This document shows positions 11,937-23,148 of a stretch of 64,000 nt of DNA, piece by piece; the first letter of the stretch is position 1, and every line of letters begins with the position of its first letter. Source of the stretch: Eucommia ulmoides (Eukaryota; Streptophyta; Magnoliopsida; Garryales; Eucommiaceae); contig CM028330.1 of the NCBI GenBank assembly GCA_016647705.1, forward strand, positions 28,414,649 to 28,478,648, given 5' to 3'. The notes under the pieces are model-generated. The model was not told the origin of the DNA. It was given only the letters and a program-made list of their open reading frames with translations, and did no database searches. The translations under genes and the position numbers were made by a program.

Positions 11937-14900
11937 TTATGTTGTTATGTTTGAGAGATTTGTGAAAACTTCTTTGAATACAATGTTTGTAACGCTTGTG
12001 TCGTCGGAGAGATGATCATTCAAATTAAGAACACGTAAGCCTTCTTTGTTTGTAACGCGTGAGACGGCGACATAGAGTTGTCCATGGTGGAATACTGACC
12101 TCAGTAGGTATAGACCAACATGTCGCAAATATTGTCATTGGCTCTTATTTATTATCATTACGAAGCATACAGAGAGAGGGAATTGGCTGCGATTTAAGAT
12201 AAATGGCCATTTGCTGTCAGAAGGTGAGAGAATAATTCTTGGTATGAACACTGTCGATCCAATTTGTGCACCGCTAATGACTTCTGCTTGTATAACACGT
12301 GAAGATAATTGGGTGATAATCAATCGTGTACCGTTGCAAAGACTAACATATTGGTTAAGATTTCGCAAAAGCATAATGGGAAGGCTAACCTTAAGTCGTA
12401 TAATATGATTTGGTAGACCCAGAAATTTAAGGTTGTTAAGAAATTCTACAGGATATGATACATCTTGATCTGCATTCCCTAATGTTTTACATATTGTGTT
12501 TGCACTTAGGTATGTGCTTTCTTATTTGGGAAACATGTGAACCATTGATTCATTTACATTGTCAACATCGTCATTTGTAGGACACAAAATAGCTCTTTCG
12601 CGAAAATATGATGGATCAATATGTTTCATGTTTAAAGAACCATACACATCTTGAATAATAGATGCGATTGGGTCGCCATTAATTGTGATGATAAAAGGTC
12701 ATGGCAGGTAGACATAGTTTTCATCGTTTGTTGTAGTTTGATCACCATTACCAATTGATAAAACCCAATTTGCAAAAGAGTTTATTTCTGACTCTGTGTC
12801 AGCTGTGGATGCTTCATTTTGGACTCGCATATTGATTTTCAATGTGTGAACTTCGCATGCACTCCACAGGTATAAACTATTTAAGATAGATGCAACAATA
12901 TCTTCTCTACGTCCTTTCCATACGACAGGTAAGATTTGTCGAAAGTCTCTTCCCAAAATGACAACTTTTCCTCCAAATGGGAGGTTCTCGTTAATGGGAT
13001 CACATGTACGCATGATATTTTTTAGTATACGGTCAAGAGCTTCAAAACAATGTTTGTGAGCCATCGGAGCCTCATCCCAAATTATTAAATTTGTCTTTAT
13101 CATCAATTCAGAAAGATGTGTTCCAGGTTTTATGTCACACATAGACGTCTCTGTGATTTTTATAGGTATTCGAAACCTTGAATGAGCTATTCGACCACTG
13201 TGTAGTAGTAGAGCGGTAATTCCGGAAGATGCTACGGCTAATGCAACATTTCCATTTTTCCTTACTACTGTCAGTAATGTTTTGTAGAGGTATGTTTTTC
13301 TTGTGCCTCCACTACCATAGATAAAAAATAATCCGCTCGTTTCATTTGTTACACGGTTCATTACATGATTATAAATGAATAATTGATTGGTATTCAATCC
13401 TCCTTAAAGGACAATATGTTCATGCTGCAAAGATTCAATGTCATATGATAGTTCTTCGACCAATAATCTGTTGATGTCTTGAGTCGATGTAGATAAGTTT
13501 GGTAGAGGCATTGGAGGAAAGTCGTTGAGGCTTTTACCATGCTTTATTAGTAGTTGTTCAATCTTAAAAAGGGAATGATTTTTAATAACATCGGTAGAAA
13601 GTTGGAGGCCAGGAAATTGATGTGCACGCCTTTGAATATGTAAAATATCGTCTGATATGATATTCCATTTTGCTTCCCACAATATATAAGGGTCAGAAAC
13701 ATTACAGAAAATGAGCATTGTAACAAAGAGTTCACGTAATTGAGAGGCGCTTGCCCATAAAGATGCCTCATCCAACGCTTTATGCCATTCCTTATCATCA
13801 TCCAAAAGACCAAGAGCATGACATGCATCTTTGTATGTTGGATATAATATTCCATTTATGGTTTGAATATTCTCAAAAGAAGTTGGCCCACGGACTATGT
13901 TCAACAACATTCTCGAAAAAAATCGTTCATCGCTTGTAGGATGAGCATAGTATAAACGTCCAACTGTGTTTCCTGATAGACGATGTTTCCATATCCTTGT
14001 AGAGTTGTCCCACACCCACTTTGTTGGAAATTCAGCATATGTGAGTCTGCGGGCGTCATTGTGAAACGCATTTGTATGCATCCACTCAGTAAACATTGTC
14101 ATGTCTATTCCTTCACGATGAACTATTTGCTCAATAGTTTTGTTTTCATGAAATACAAAATGTTGTTGCTAAGGTAAATGAAAAGGTAAATGTTCAATGC
14201 TAGGAGTATGATGTTGAGTTTTAAACTCAATTATTCTCCAATAGGCTTCAGTAGCAGAGACATATCGACAATCTAGATATCTTTTTATTTCATCAACAAT
14301 GGTCGTGCTTTGTTCGGTTTGAGAGGTTGTGACGTATGTATTGTTATTTTCGAGTATTAAAATACCTCTGTCCGGGCCTTTCGTAATATATTTGAAAAGA
14401 TACTTTGATTGCACGTGAATGATTACACCATTCAACATTTATTTGTTATTGATACTTCGTCAATAGGTCAACATTTTATGGAACGATATGTCTATTATGA
14501 AGAAGAAAACCATTTTTTTCAATGGTTCGACCATCCTGCCTGTGTTTATTGGAAGGGTATCCTTCCTCGTCTATCGATGTTGAAGCGACAAATGGCTTCA
14601 AAAAGTGTTTTGTGCATTTTCTTTTCTTCATGCATGGGGAGCGAGGATTGCCATCTCCACATGGACCATGAATCATGAATTGTTTAACAACGTCATATGT
14701 CAATGGATCTAAGTCTTTATCAGGAATTTCGGCTGATATGATTTCATCAATATGATCTGCAGTTGGAAACTTGTCATCTGGGTGCAAAAATAGTAGTATA
14801 TGGGAATGTGGTAGACCATGCTTTTGGAATTCAATGGTGTATACGACTGCCAAAAAAAGAAAAACCGAATTTAGTATTTTAGGTGCGTTTAGTGAAATAT

Positions 14901-17009
14901 GTAATTAATAGAGTTAAAGTAAGATGGAATTGGTTATGAGGTGTAATGTAGGATGCTTACTTCCTAACAAACAACCAAAAAGTTGTTGTTTCTTAAAATC
15001 CCGTATCATCTCGTCCAATTTTATTTTGAAGACGCGATTAACAATATCAAGGCAGTCTTCTACTTTTTGTCCATGTATACCATCTAGCATGTATTGTATT
15101 TCAGGCCATTTTGGATTGCATGTGAAAGTTATAAATAGATTTGGGAATCCAAGGTGACGACATATTGCCATGACATCTTGGTAGTTTTGAGCCATGTAAC
15201 GTGGTCTCCTACAAATGTTGAATGAAGAATAACACGTTTTCCAACGGAAGAAGCATTATTGTCTGTTTGACCAATTGCATCCATTAGTCTAGAGTAGAGA
15301 TCAGATCGTAGTTCAGGTTGGTTTCGTCGTAGCCATCCTAAGCGTGTTTCCTCAATGCATGTGTATGCGTTGATAATATATTGATGAAAGAGGCGTCCTC
15401 CATGTAGTAATGTTTTTCCTTCTTGTAGACGTTGTTGGAGTCTATATGCGTAATATTCTCTAATGGTCACATTATCCCGAACTGTAGGTTTCTTTCGATC
15501 TGTAACCCTTTTTTTAATCCCTATTATGTATCCATCTTCCCCGTAGGGAAAAAGTAAAGGATATTGCATTGATATAAAACTTGGATGGAGCTCGTAGATA
15601 CGGTGTAAGGCACCAGCTTTGCTATTGACTATAATGTCATGTTCAGTGCTATTAATATCAAATTCTCTAATTATAACAGCTGTAACCTCTGATGCTGCGG
15701 GGCAATTATTATATCTACCATCAGAGCTTCTTAATCTTAATTCGGGTACCGTTGATTCATCAAGCCTATCACGGGCAATTCGAAAGTTTTTTGTCAACTC
15801 ATTGTAGTCATAAAACATATCAACTAACCTTGCCACAATATTGGCATCCAATAGATGTCACGGGTCGTCACCAACAACGGAACGAATTCTATTGTCAACT
15901 TCATTCTCTGTGTCATAAATGTAGAGTTGGGTAAATTTAGGCCGTTCACTTTTAACTGGTAGAAGGGACCCAATACGATGGTGATTTTAACCATTTAATT
16001 TGAAGATATATATAGATCTTCCATTGTTAATTGTGCTGTCTACGTGGCCACCAATCGAAGTGATTGTGAAACTACAATTGTATGCTCGAATAGTTGAACG
16101 AAAGCGTGTAGATGTCGGGCCACCATTATATCGAAGAAGAAGTTCCAAGAATGGTAGTGGATGTTTAAGACGCGGTAGAACAACACGTCTTTCTGAGTAA
16201 CAAATAGAGAACTTTGGAATTGTCGGATGTTTTGACTTTAGTGTTCTTTCACCGTACCATACTTGGGATCCACAATACACACATGTATGTGAGGGTGGGC
16301 CGAAATTCCATGGTGAGGAAAATTTTCCTGAATTTGTACTGTCGTGTTAGAGAAACAAAGTATTTAGAAGAAATTTTTTGCTAAAATAATATTTGAAACT
16401 CACTTTTTCTATTATGACGATGTCGTGAGTCAGTAACTTGTGGAGGACATGTTGGGTTAGATGGATTTATATATATTTGTTGTCTTGTTTCTTGGGTAGG
16501 AACGACAGTCGAAGTCGAGGCATAATTTAATGGGTTGTTAGCATCAGTGGCATTCAATTCTGAAGTAGTATTTGGGATATTGGACGAATGATGCGCATCA
16601 GAGAGGAGAGAAAATTTATTATCAAGTTGAGAGTAAAATTTTCATATAAATGGCAAGAGGAATGACATTTTGATATTGTACCATTGTGACGTCTGAATGT
16701 TTCAACTACGATGTGTCCTGGTAGTCGATAAATATATGCTGCCATTCTAAAATACAAGTGCAAACGTTGTTGCCACTGCTGACGACATACTTGTGTTTGT
16801 CGTTTCATTACAAGCTGCATACTACGTTGTAGTCTTGCAGCTTTTGCAAAGAAATTGGGGTGGTGTTGTATGTGAACATTGTTCGAAGGATTTTTTGAAA
16901 GGAAACGGACATGATTGTGTGCAACACATCGATAAGAGCGAGAACCAAGCGAGCATGGCATCTCCCACGACGGGTATTGTATAATATGCAAAAAAAATAG
17001 GGCATACAA
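11937..17009 (-). pseudogene. Helitron RepHel (HUH endonuclease plus PIF1-like helicase), decayed
   Basis: RepHel nicks and unwinds DNA for rolling-circle transposition. In minus-strand order: a basic N-terminal region (about 17009-16554); a zinc-finger-like segment with YCGSQVWYGER (about 16280-15987); the Helitron N domain ending QYPLLFPYGEDGY (about 15530); the Rep domain with HUH motif QKHGLPHSHILL (about 14820-14790) and the tyrosine motif YLFKYITKG (about 14405); and a PIF1 helicase (about 13397-11937) with Walker A GSGGTRKT, Walker B IIWDEAPM, GRDFRQILPV and a C-terminal GQLYVAVSRV. Inactivation is clear. There are in-frame stops near 14461, 14431, 14169, 13398, 12699 and 12135 and a frameshift before the tyrosine motif. 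Two conserved glycines, in Walker A (GGTGKT) and in GGDFRQ, are Arg. One intron is visible (14847-14960). Confidence 0.9.
14847..14960 (-). other. Intron in the RepHel gene, upstream of the HUH motif
   Basis: The donor GTAAGC (minus strand from 14960) and the acceptor TTTTTTTGGCAG (ending 14847) bound 114 bases with internal stops. Removing it brings the QQLFG side and the YTIEFQKHG side into the same frame, which is how plant RepHel proteins read across this junction. Confidence 0.7.
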
Positions 17010-17199
17010 AACGTTAAAGTATTAGATGCGCAAAAAGATGAATGGAACATTTGTTTTTATTTTTTGTTTGATGAAATTATAAACTATTATTCAACTATTT
17101 ACAATTTATATAGTTGGTTAATGTATGTTACGCATAATTCTCGATATTATTAAACATATGCCAATTTTTTTTAGTAGTTACTATATTTGTTATTACAAT

Positions 17200-19324
17200 T
17201 TTTGATCCTAAGATTTTGATGAACAATTAAGTATTGATATTTTGGTGGAACTAATATTTTAATTGAGTGTTTCAGTGATTGAAAGTTCCAGTGATGAAGA
17301 TATTTAAAATCAAATTAAATGGATGCTAAATGATGAAGTTAAAGATACTGAAGATCAAATTCAATGGATGCTAAATGATGAAATTGAAGATTTAAGAGTT
17401 TGAAGAAATTAGGGAAAACAAACCAGGTAAATTTTAACTCTTAATATCCCATTTAGGAACACACACGGCACAAAATGTTTTTATTATTTATGTGTGTTTT
17501 GATAAGATGAATTTATTTGCTCCTATATGTATTTGAAAAGAAATATTTATAAATGGTTAAAATGGAATTTGAGAAAGTTAGTAGAGCTAATTGAGAAAAG
17601 AAATTAGTTAAAGGGACGAAAATGTAAAGGAGAAAGAGTATAAAACGAGATCAGAGAAAAGATTCAGAAGGGAAAAGTCGACTGGTATATGGTGGCTGAA
17701 CTCTCTGAATCTGCAAGTCGACCGAGTAGTCAACCGGTGGAAGCTTGACAAACTCTCTGAATCTACGAGTCGACCGCACGGTCGACCGATGAACACAACA
17801 GGCTACTTCCAGAATCTTCCAGTCGACTGGGCAGTCGATTGAGTGCTCTATTTCAGGATAATGTTTGATCCGAAATTATATCTAAAAGTAGCCATTTTTT
17901 GTTAAGATTTGAGAGAGATTTAAGGGATTTGGTGATATTTAAGATATGATTCATATATTAATTAAATCCTATTGATTTGGTACATTAAATATTAATGTTT
18001 CTCAATTTGGTAGTTTCTATGCTTATTAATTGAGATTGAGAAATACTTTAGGGATTTAATTGAGAGTTTTAAAAATTGTTATTAAGTGATATTGAATCTA
18101 AATGAAGTCTTTATATTATAAGGGGTCTATAAGAGCATTTTATTGTCATGACACTTGTAAACTAGCCGTTGGAAGGCTGATTACATATCCTTATATATAG
18201 ACCTGTGAATTTATGATTTAACTAAGCAGAAAAGGAGAAAAATAATATAATATTATATTGAGAGCTTTTATAAGAGTTATCCATCTGAAATATTGTGAGC
18301 TTTTCTGAGAGACAATCTTGAAGATCAACTGCTATTAATTTGTGCTGCTACCGGATCTGAAGTTACATTGTTTTATCTATTATTTCTGTGGATTCTGGGT
18401 GAGATCTTTCGATTTATATTCTTTCATTGCATTATTTGATTATTGGTTGGAAATTGATCTTAGAAATTGTTTCTGATTTTTGAAGAAAATATTTTTATAA
18501 ACAATTTCTTAAATCTGATTATGTGCTCCAATTTGCTACCCATATATTGTTAAAATTAGATTTTTGTATCTCACGTTTTTCTATCACTAGTTGGGATATT
18601 ATTTGAGTTATTATTTATCTGGGGTGGTAGAAGCTCATGAGTGAGATCTACTTCTTATCAATTTGTGTATTGGTGAGTTGTAACGGATTAAATATCATTG
18701 GGGATATTTAATCAAGGGTACCCGGGTTTCAGTTTTTTCTTGTAAAGAGATTGAGGTATTAATTCTTCCTGGATAAAATTAGTATGAGTGAATTGTAAAT
18801 GTTCCATCCTTACCTGTGAAAATGATAATTGGACTGTTGTGTGAGGTTTTGATTCTTGATCCGTAGTGATAAAAAGAATTAGGTTAATCTTTAGCTTGTA
18901 AAAAGATAGGTTATTCTTGAGCCTAGAAAAAGTAAAGCCTGGAAAAAGTAGAGGTTATTCCTGAGTCTTTGAAAAGAAAATTGTAAAGGTTGATTCTGAG
19001 CCTGTAAAAGAATCAGTGTGTGAGTTTGGTTCCTACCTTTAAAGGGATCTTGAGAATTAGTGAGTGCGAATCTCCGTGGGGCTCGGAGGATTGGACTAGC
19101 CAAGGGTGGCTTGGTGAACCAAGATATATCTTGGTATGCTGCATTATTACTTTGTTATTTTTGTTGTTTGGATGTGCACCTAGTTAATTGATTTATTCCG
19201 TTGTGATATAAAGATAATAATTAATTTAGGAATAAAATTAATTATTTGATTTATTCAAGTTATATTCTGATTATTTTTTAATTACCCAATTCACCCCCCT
19301 TTTGGTTATTCTACTGGGTCAACA
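17200..19324 (+). repeat. Solo LTR of the Copia element 1 family
   Basis: About 2125 bp matching the 3' LTR at 7298-9412 end to end, from TTTTGATCC (TGTTGATCC with one change) to GGGTCAACA, with no internal element sequence attached. The 5-base target duplication acaat is perfect (17195-17199 and 19325-19329). This is the signature of LTR-LTR recombination after insertion. It lies inside the Helitron, between the RepHel start and the putative Helitron 5' end. Confidence 0.93.
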
Positions 19325-19472
19325 ACAATATTATTTTGTCCAATTCTTGGTATGAATAAAGAAGATATTTTAAAAATGCTGAAAAATAAAAATAAAATTG
19401 TAAGTTAAAAAATAAATAATGTTAACCTTTGAAATAATTATTGTTCATCACTCACATTTATTATAGTATATA

Positions 19473-21500
19473 ATATGTAAATAATCTTCTAGAGGATTTT
19501 TTAAATTTTCTTTTTTCTTTAAATAATAGTTTTAAAATAAGTTAATAGGTCTTTTTTTTTTATATTGTTTAAAAGTTATATGTAACTAATTGATAAAAAG
19601 AGAAAATTTTATTAAATGGTTGGAGAGGGAGAGGAAGATGAAGAGATAAAGTTACGTATAATTAGTTATAATGAAAACAATCTTCAATCAAAATATGGAT
19701 AAAATTCAGTGAAGGTACGTGTTATTGTCATTGGAAAACTTACAATGATATCTCTTGTCATTTGGAAAATATCTCTGACCCTCACTTCTTTTGATATTAA
19801 ATATAAAATTACACATTCATCCTTAATACTATATTATTAAAAAATTTAATTAAAACTATCTAATAACAAATTACTTTTATAACCCTCTTAAAAGAATTAC
19901 AATTTTGGTTTTTAAATTCTGTTTATGTAAATATAATTATAATTTTTTAAAAATATTTCTAGGATCAAATGATGGTTGCTATATTTTTTATAATTTAAAA
20001 AGTACTTTGTGTTGATTTTTTAGAATTTAAAATTATTATATAATACATCTTTCTAGATAATTAGTATTAAAGAAATTATTTATTTTTTATAATATTTTAT
20101 TCTGTTATTTTCAAAAATGATTATGAAATTAGAAAAACAATCATAAAAAGTTAATTCTCATACATCGAAAAACTACTACGTTTAATAATTTAAAAAATTA
20201 TATGTATATGTGATATATATTCCATAGAATCAATTTTTCTTCATTTTTAATTACATTTAAATTCAATTATATGGCATGAACAAAAGCAAAAAAAATGTTC
20301 ATTTTATTTTGTTTTTGTTGGATAAGAATTAATAAGTTGTTTTTAAAATTAGACCTCAGTTTTAAATATATACAAAAAAAAAAAAAAAAAAAATGAAAGT
20401 TAAAAAATTATATACTAAGAATCACTTTTCTAATTTTTAGTTTATATTTAAAAAAATAAATCCATTATTCTTAAAATAATTATTCGTTTTTATCTATTTT
20501 TAATTCATTAGATTTGAAAAAAAATAAAAATAAAAAAAATAAATTTAATTGATTTTGATTTTTTTTTTTTTTTATACTTTTGAAAGTTATATAATATTCC
20601 ATTAAAAATTTTTATAGATATTGATATGCTCATAATTTTCCCTTCATATTTTGGTAATTTATTTGATCTCATTTTTATGTCCCAACATGTATTGTGTTAA
20701 ATTTTGTTACAATGTCATAATGAAAATAAAATTTATTTGGGATGAGTCTATTTTTATTTTTTATTGAAAAATAAATGAATTATATTGAGATTTAAATTTT
20801 ATTTTTTATTTTTATTTTTAAATTTAGTATTTTTTTTTTTTTTTTTTTTGCGTTCTATTTTATTTTTTTATCTTCTATAAACACCATAAGAAATACAAAT
20901 AAAATGAAGATTGAGAACTATATAGTAAGAATCTCTTTTTAATTTTTATTTTATATTCTAAAATAAAGAGCCAATTTGAACTTTTGTTTGTGTACTTATG
21001 CTTTTGAATGCGTATTTGTGCTCTTGTAAGGGATTATAGCATTGATTTTTTATTTTTTAATTCTCAAACACAATTAAATTAAAATATATGACATGAATCA
21101 AACTTAAGAAAGAAAAAAATTGACGACAAAGAAAAATAAATCATTTATTATTGTATGTTATCTTTCGTCATTCACAATGGGAAAAAAAAAATCATTACCT
21201 TGTCAATACTCATACAACACCAAGATGGAACACATAAAAAAATATACGCATATAGTTCCTTTAATTGTTAGGAAAAAATGAATGATTAAACATTATAAAG
21301 ACTAACCTGGTGTTCTGTTGCTTTCTGTCACAATTGTAGTCCAACAGATCTTCACAGATGGAGAAGTTACAGAGTGAACAATGGCTACATACAATGGATG
21401 ATTTTATATCAATTTTATAGTACCAACAGGAATATGTACTTCTATAGAAATCTTTATACACAATAATTTCACATAACAAAGAGTAACATAAGTAATAGTT
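19473..21500. other. AT-rich intergenic DNA, no gene seen
   Basis: Very AT-rich with long A and T homopolymers (for example 20381-20394, 20820-20850). Open frames are short and lack any recognisable domain. A stretch at about 19827 resembles a Helitron 5' end in the plus direction but has no partner, so it is not called. Confidence 0.4.
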
Positions 21501-21683
21501 AAATGCTGAAAAAACACGTGTACTATCTTGTACCTATTAGAAGATATGCAACTAATGTGGTGAAATCAGTTCTAATCTAATGCAAATAATAACATTAATG
21601 AACAATCTAATCTAATATTAATCTTTTCTAATCTAATATCTAATACTAATACTTAAAAGTGGTATCTATGAACACAAACTGCA
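21501..21683 (+). repeat. Dispersed direct repeat, copy 1
   Basis: About 180 bp beginning at AAATGCTGAA, containing acacgtgtactatc and an attctaatctaat-rich section, and ending at gaacacaaactgca. It is clearly similar to 22210-22385 along its length. It encodes no protein, and no terminal inverted repeats or target duplications were identified. Confidence 0.75.
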
Positions 21684-22101
21684 ATAGTAGCACACTGTAA
21701 CTGCAATTTCTTAAACTGCACCCAATTACCACTGCAACTTCAATATTACATTATATGTAGTTGAAAATCATTAATGAAGACATAATGAAGATAATTTTAT
21801 TAAACCCTATTTGTCATTTTGAATGTAGCCTTTTTTTAGGTCGATGCATAATGAATATATCATCATCAACCAAGAACAAATGGCATGTCTAAAAGCAATA
21901 ATCATGGGTTCTACCTTTACTGTTTGTGAATTACTACAACTTGATGAAGCATCCAAGTATATATACATAGATATATAGATGACAGTGCAATTTCAGATTT
22001 CATGTTTTGCCACTCTGTAATTCAATTTTTTTCTCGTTTGGTATAGCTTTTTTCTTTTTTTTTTTTTTTAACATCCATTTTATGATGCATGATTTGCTGC
22101 C

Positions 22102-22106
<5 letters not shown>

Positions 22107-22172
<66 letters not shown>

Positions 22173-22190
22173 AAAAACAAAAACAAAAAC
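22107..22190 (+). repeat. Microsatellite: (AT)n then (AAAAC)n
   Basis: About 31 uninterrupted AT units are followed by four AAAAC-like units. Open frames running through it (Ile-Tyr repeats on both strands) are artefacts of the repeat. Confidence 0.95.
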
Positions 22191-22209
22191 TTAAAGGCAT
22201 AGTTTGCTT

Positions 22210-22385
22210 AAATGTTGAAAAGACACGTGTACTATCCTACACCTATTAGAAGGTATGCAGATTATGTGGTGAAATCAGTTCTAATCTAATACGAACAATA
22301 ACAATAATGAATAATCTAATTTAATACCAATCTAATATAATATAATACTAATACTTAAAAATGGTATTTATGAACACAAACTGCA
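22210..22385 (+). repeat. Dispersed direct repeat, copy 2
   Basis: Second copy of the 21501-21683 sequence in the same orientation, about 710 bp downstream. The microsatellite and about 500 bp of unrelated sequence lie between them. Shared landmarks are gacacgtgtactatc, tggtgaaatcagttct and tgaacacaaactgca. Confidence 0.75.
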
Positions 22386-22992
22386 TTCCTAAAAACCTTT
22401 CAAACTTTTTCACTTTAAAACCTTTTAGACTGTGACGAATCCCAGCTCCACGTGAATGCTTATGCCCACCATGAAGTCCTAATGTAGTATTTTATCTATT
22501 TTTACATTCTCAACCATTTCTATGCCGCGTTCTTATGAAAAAGGTTGTATTATTAACCATTTCTGTTTCGGTTTTAGTTCAGAAAGCTTTATTAACAAAA
22601 CTAAAAGAATTTCATATTTCGTTGTTCAAATAAACAATATGTATATATGATCAAATTATAGACAAATGGAGATATATGCAAAAAAAAAAAAAGATAAACC
22701 ATAAAATAGGATAATTTAGATAACCAAATGGGCCCTTATGTTGCTGTTTCAAATTTCTGTGTTTTTGTTCCAAGAAAACATGGGGAAATTTTATAAATAT
22801 TGTTTCTTTTCCCTTCCATAAACATGTTATAAAAATCTACAAACAGAACAAAGATTTTATGTAGCAAGATTGTTCAATTGGTGGGTGATCACTGTGACAT
22901 TAGTTTCAATTAAATCCTTCCTAATTATATCTTCCAAGTTTCCACAACTCTACTACTCCATCTTGTAAATCCTTCATTTGAATGCCCAAATC

Positions 22993-23148
22993 ATGCTAAG
23001 TTCTCCCTTAATTATATCTTCTAAGTTCTGCCCTTTCGTTTTCTTCACTGCCATCATCTTAGAATTCTACTACACCAACTATTCCAAGGCCAGCGACAGC
23101 TTCCCTAGGTACGGCGGAGACGCCGGTGTTGGTATGGCAAGAATTTAA
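22993..23148 (+). CDS. Possible first exon of a small membrane-anchored host protein
   Basis: A 51-codon open frame starts at ATG 22993. It has a hydrophobic segment (FCPFVFFTAIILEFYY, residues 12-27) followed by a more polar tail ending GGDAGVGMARI. The local base composition is less AT-rich and more codon-like than its surroundings, and no transposon similarity is seen. A possible donor (GGTATGG) lies near its end. A second exon-like block at about 23451-23514 is preceded by AG, and GTATGC follows it. I do not recognise the product. It could equally be chance. Confidence 0.2.
   Translation: MLSSPLIISSKFCPFVFFTAIILEFYYTNYSKASDSFPRYGGDAGVGMARI

Larger units (their letters stand above)
100..19472 (-). 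mobile_element. Helitron, autonomous type, degenerate and invaded by retrotransposons
   Basis: The minus strand carries, in order, a Rep-helicase (RepHel) gene remnant, an RPA70-like gene remnant, and a 3' end with a GC-rich hairpin 6 nt before CTAG. This is the standard layout of plant Helitrons, which move as single strands by rolling-circle replication using the HUH endonuclease and PIF1-like helicase. Two later insertions are embedded: a Copia element at 691-9412 and a solo LTR at 17200-19324. Without them the element would be about 8.5 kb, a usual size for autonomous plant Helitrons. The 3' end is well supported. The 5' end near 19472 is a weak call: the minus strand there reads TATACTATAATAAATG, close to plant Helitron 5' ends, but the diagnostic TC is absent (TA seen) and the flanking base is not A. 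Confidence 0.75.

Noticed and set aside
19826-19860. Possible second Helitron 5' end (TACTATATTATTAAA)
   Set aside because: No TC start, no matching CTRR hairpin end was found in the window, and AT-rich sequence gives such matches by chance.
22000-22249. Open frames of Ile-Tyr repeats on both strands
   Set aside because: Translation of the (AT)n microsatellite.
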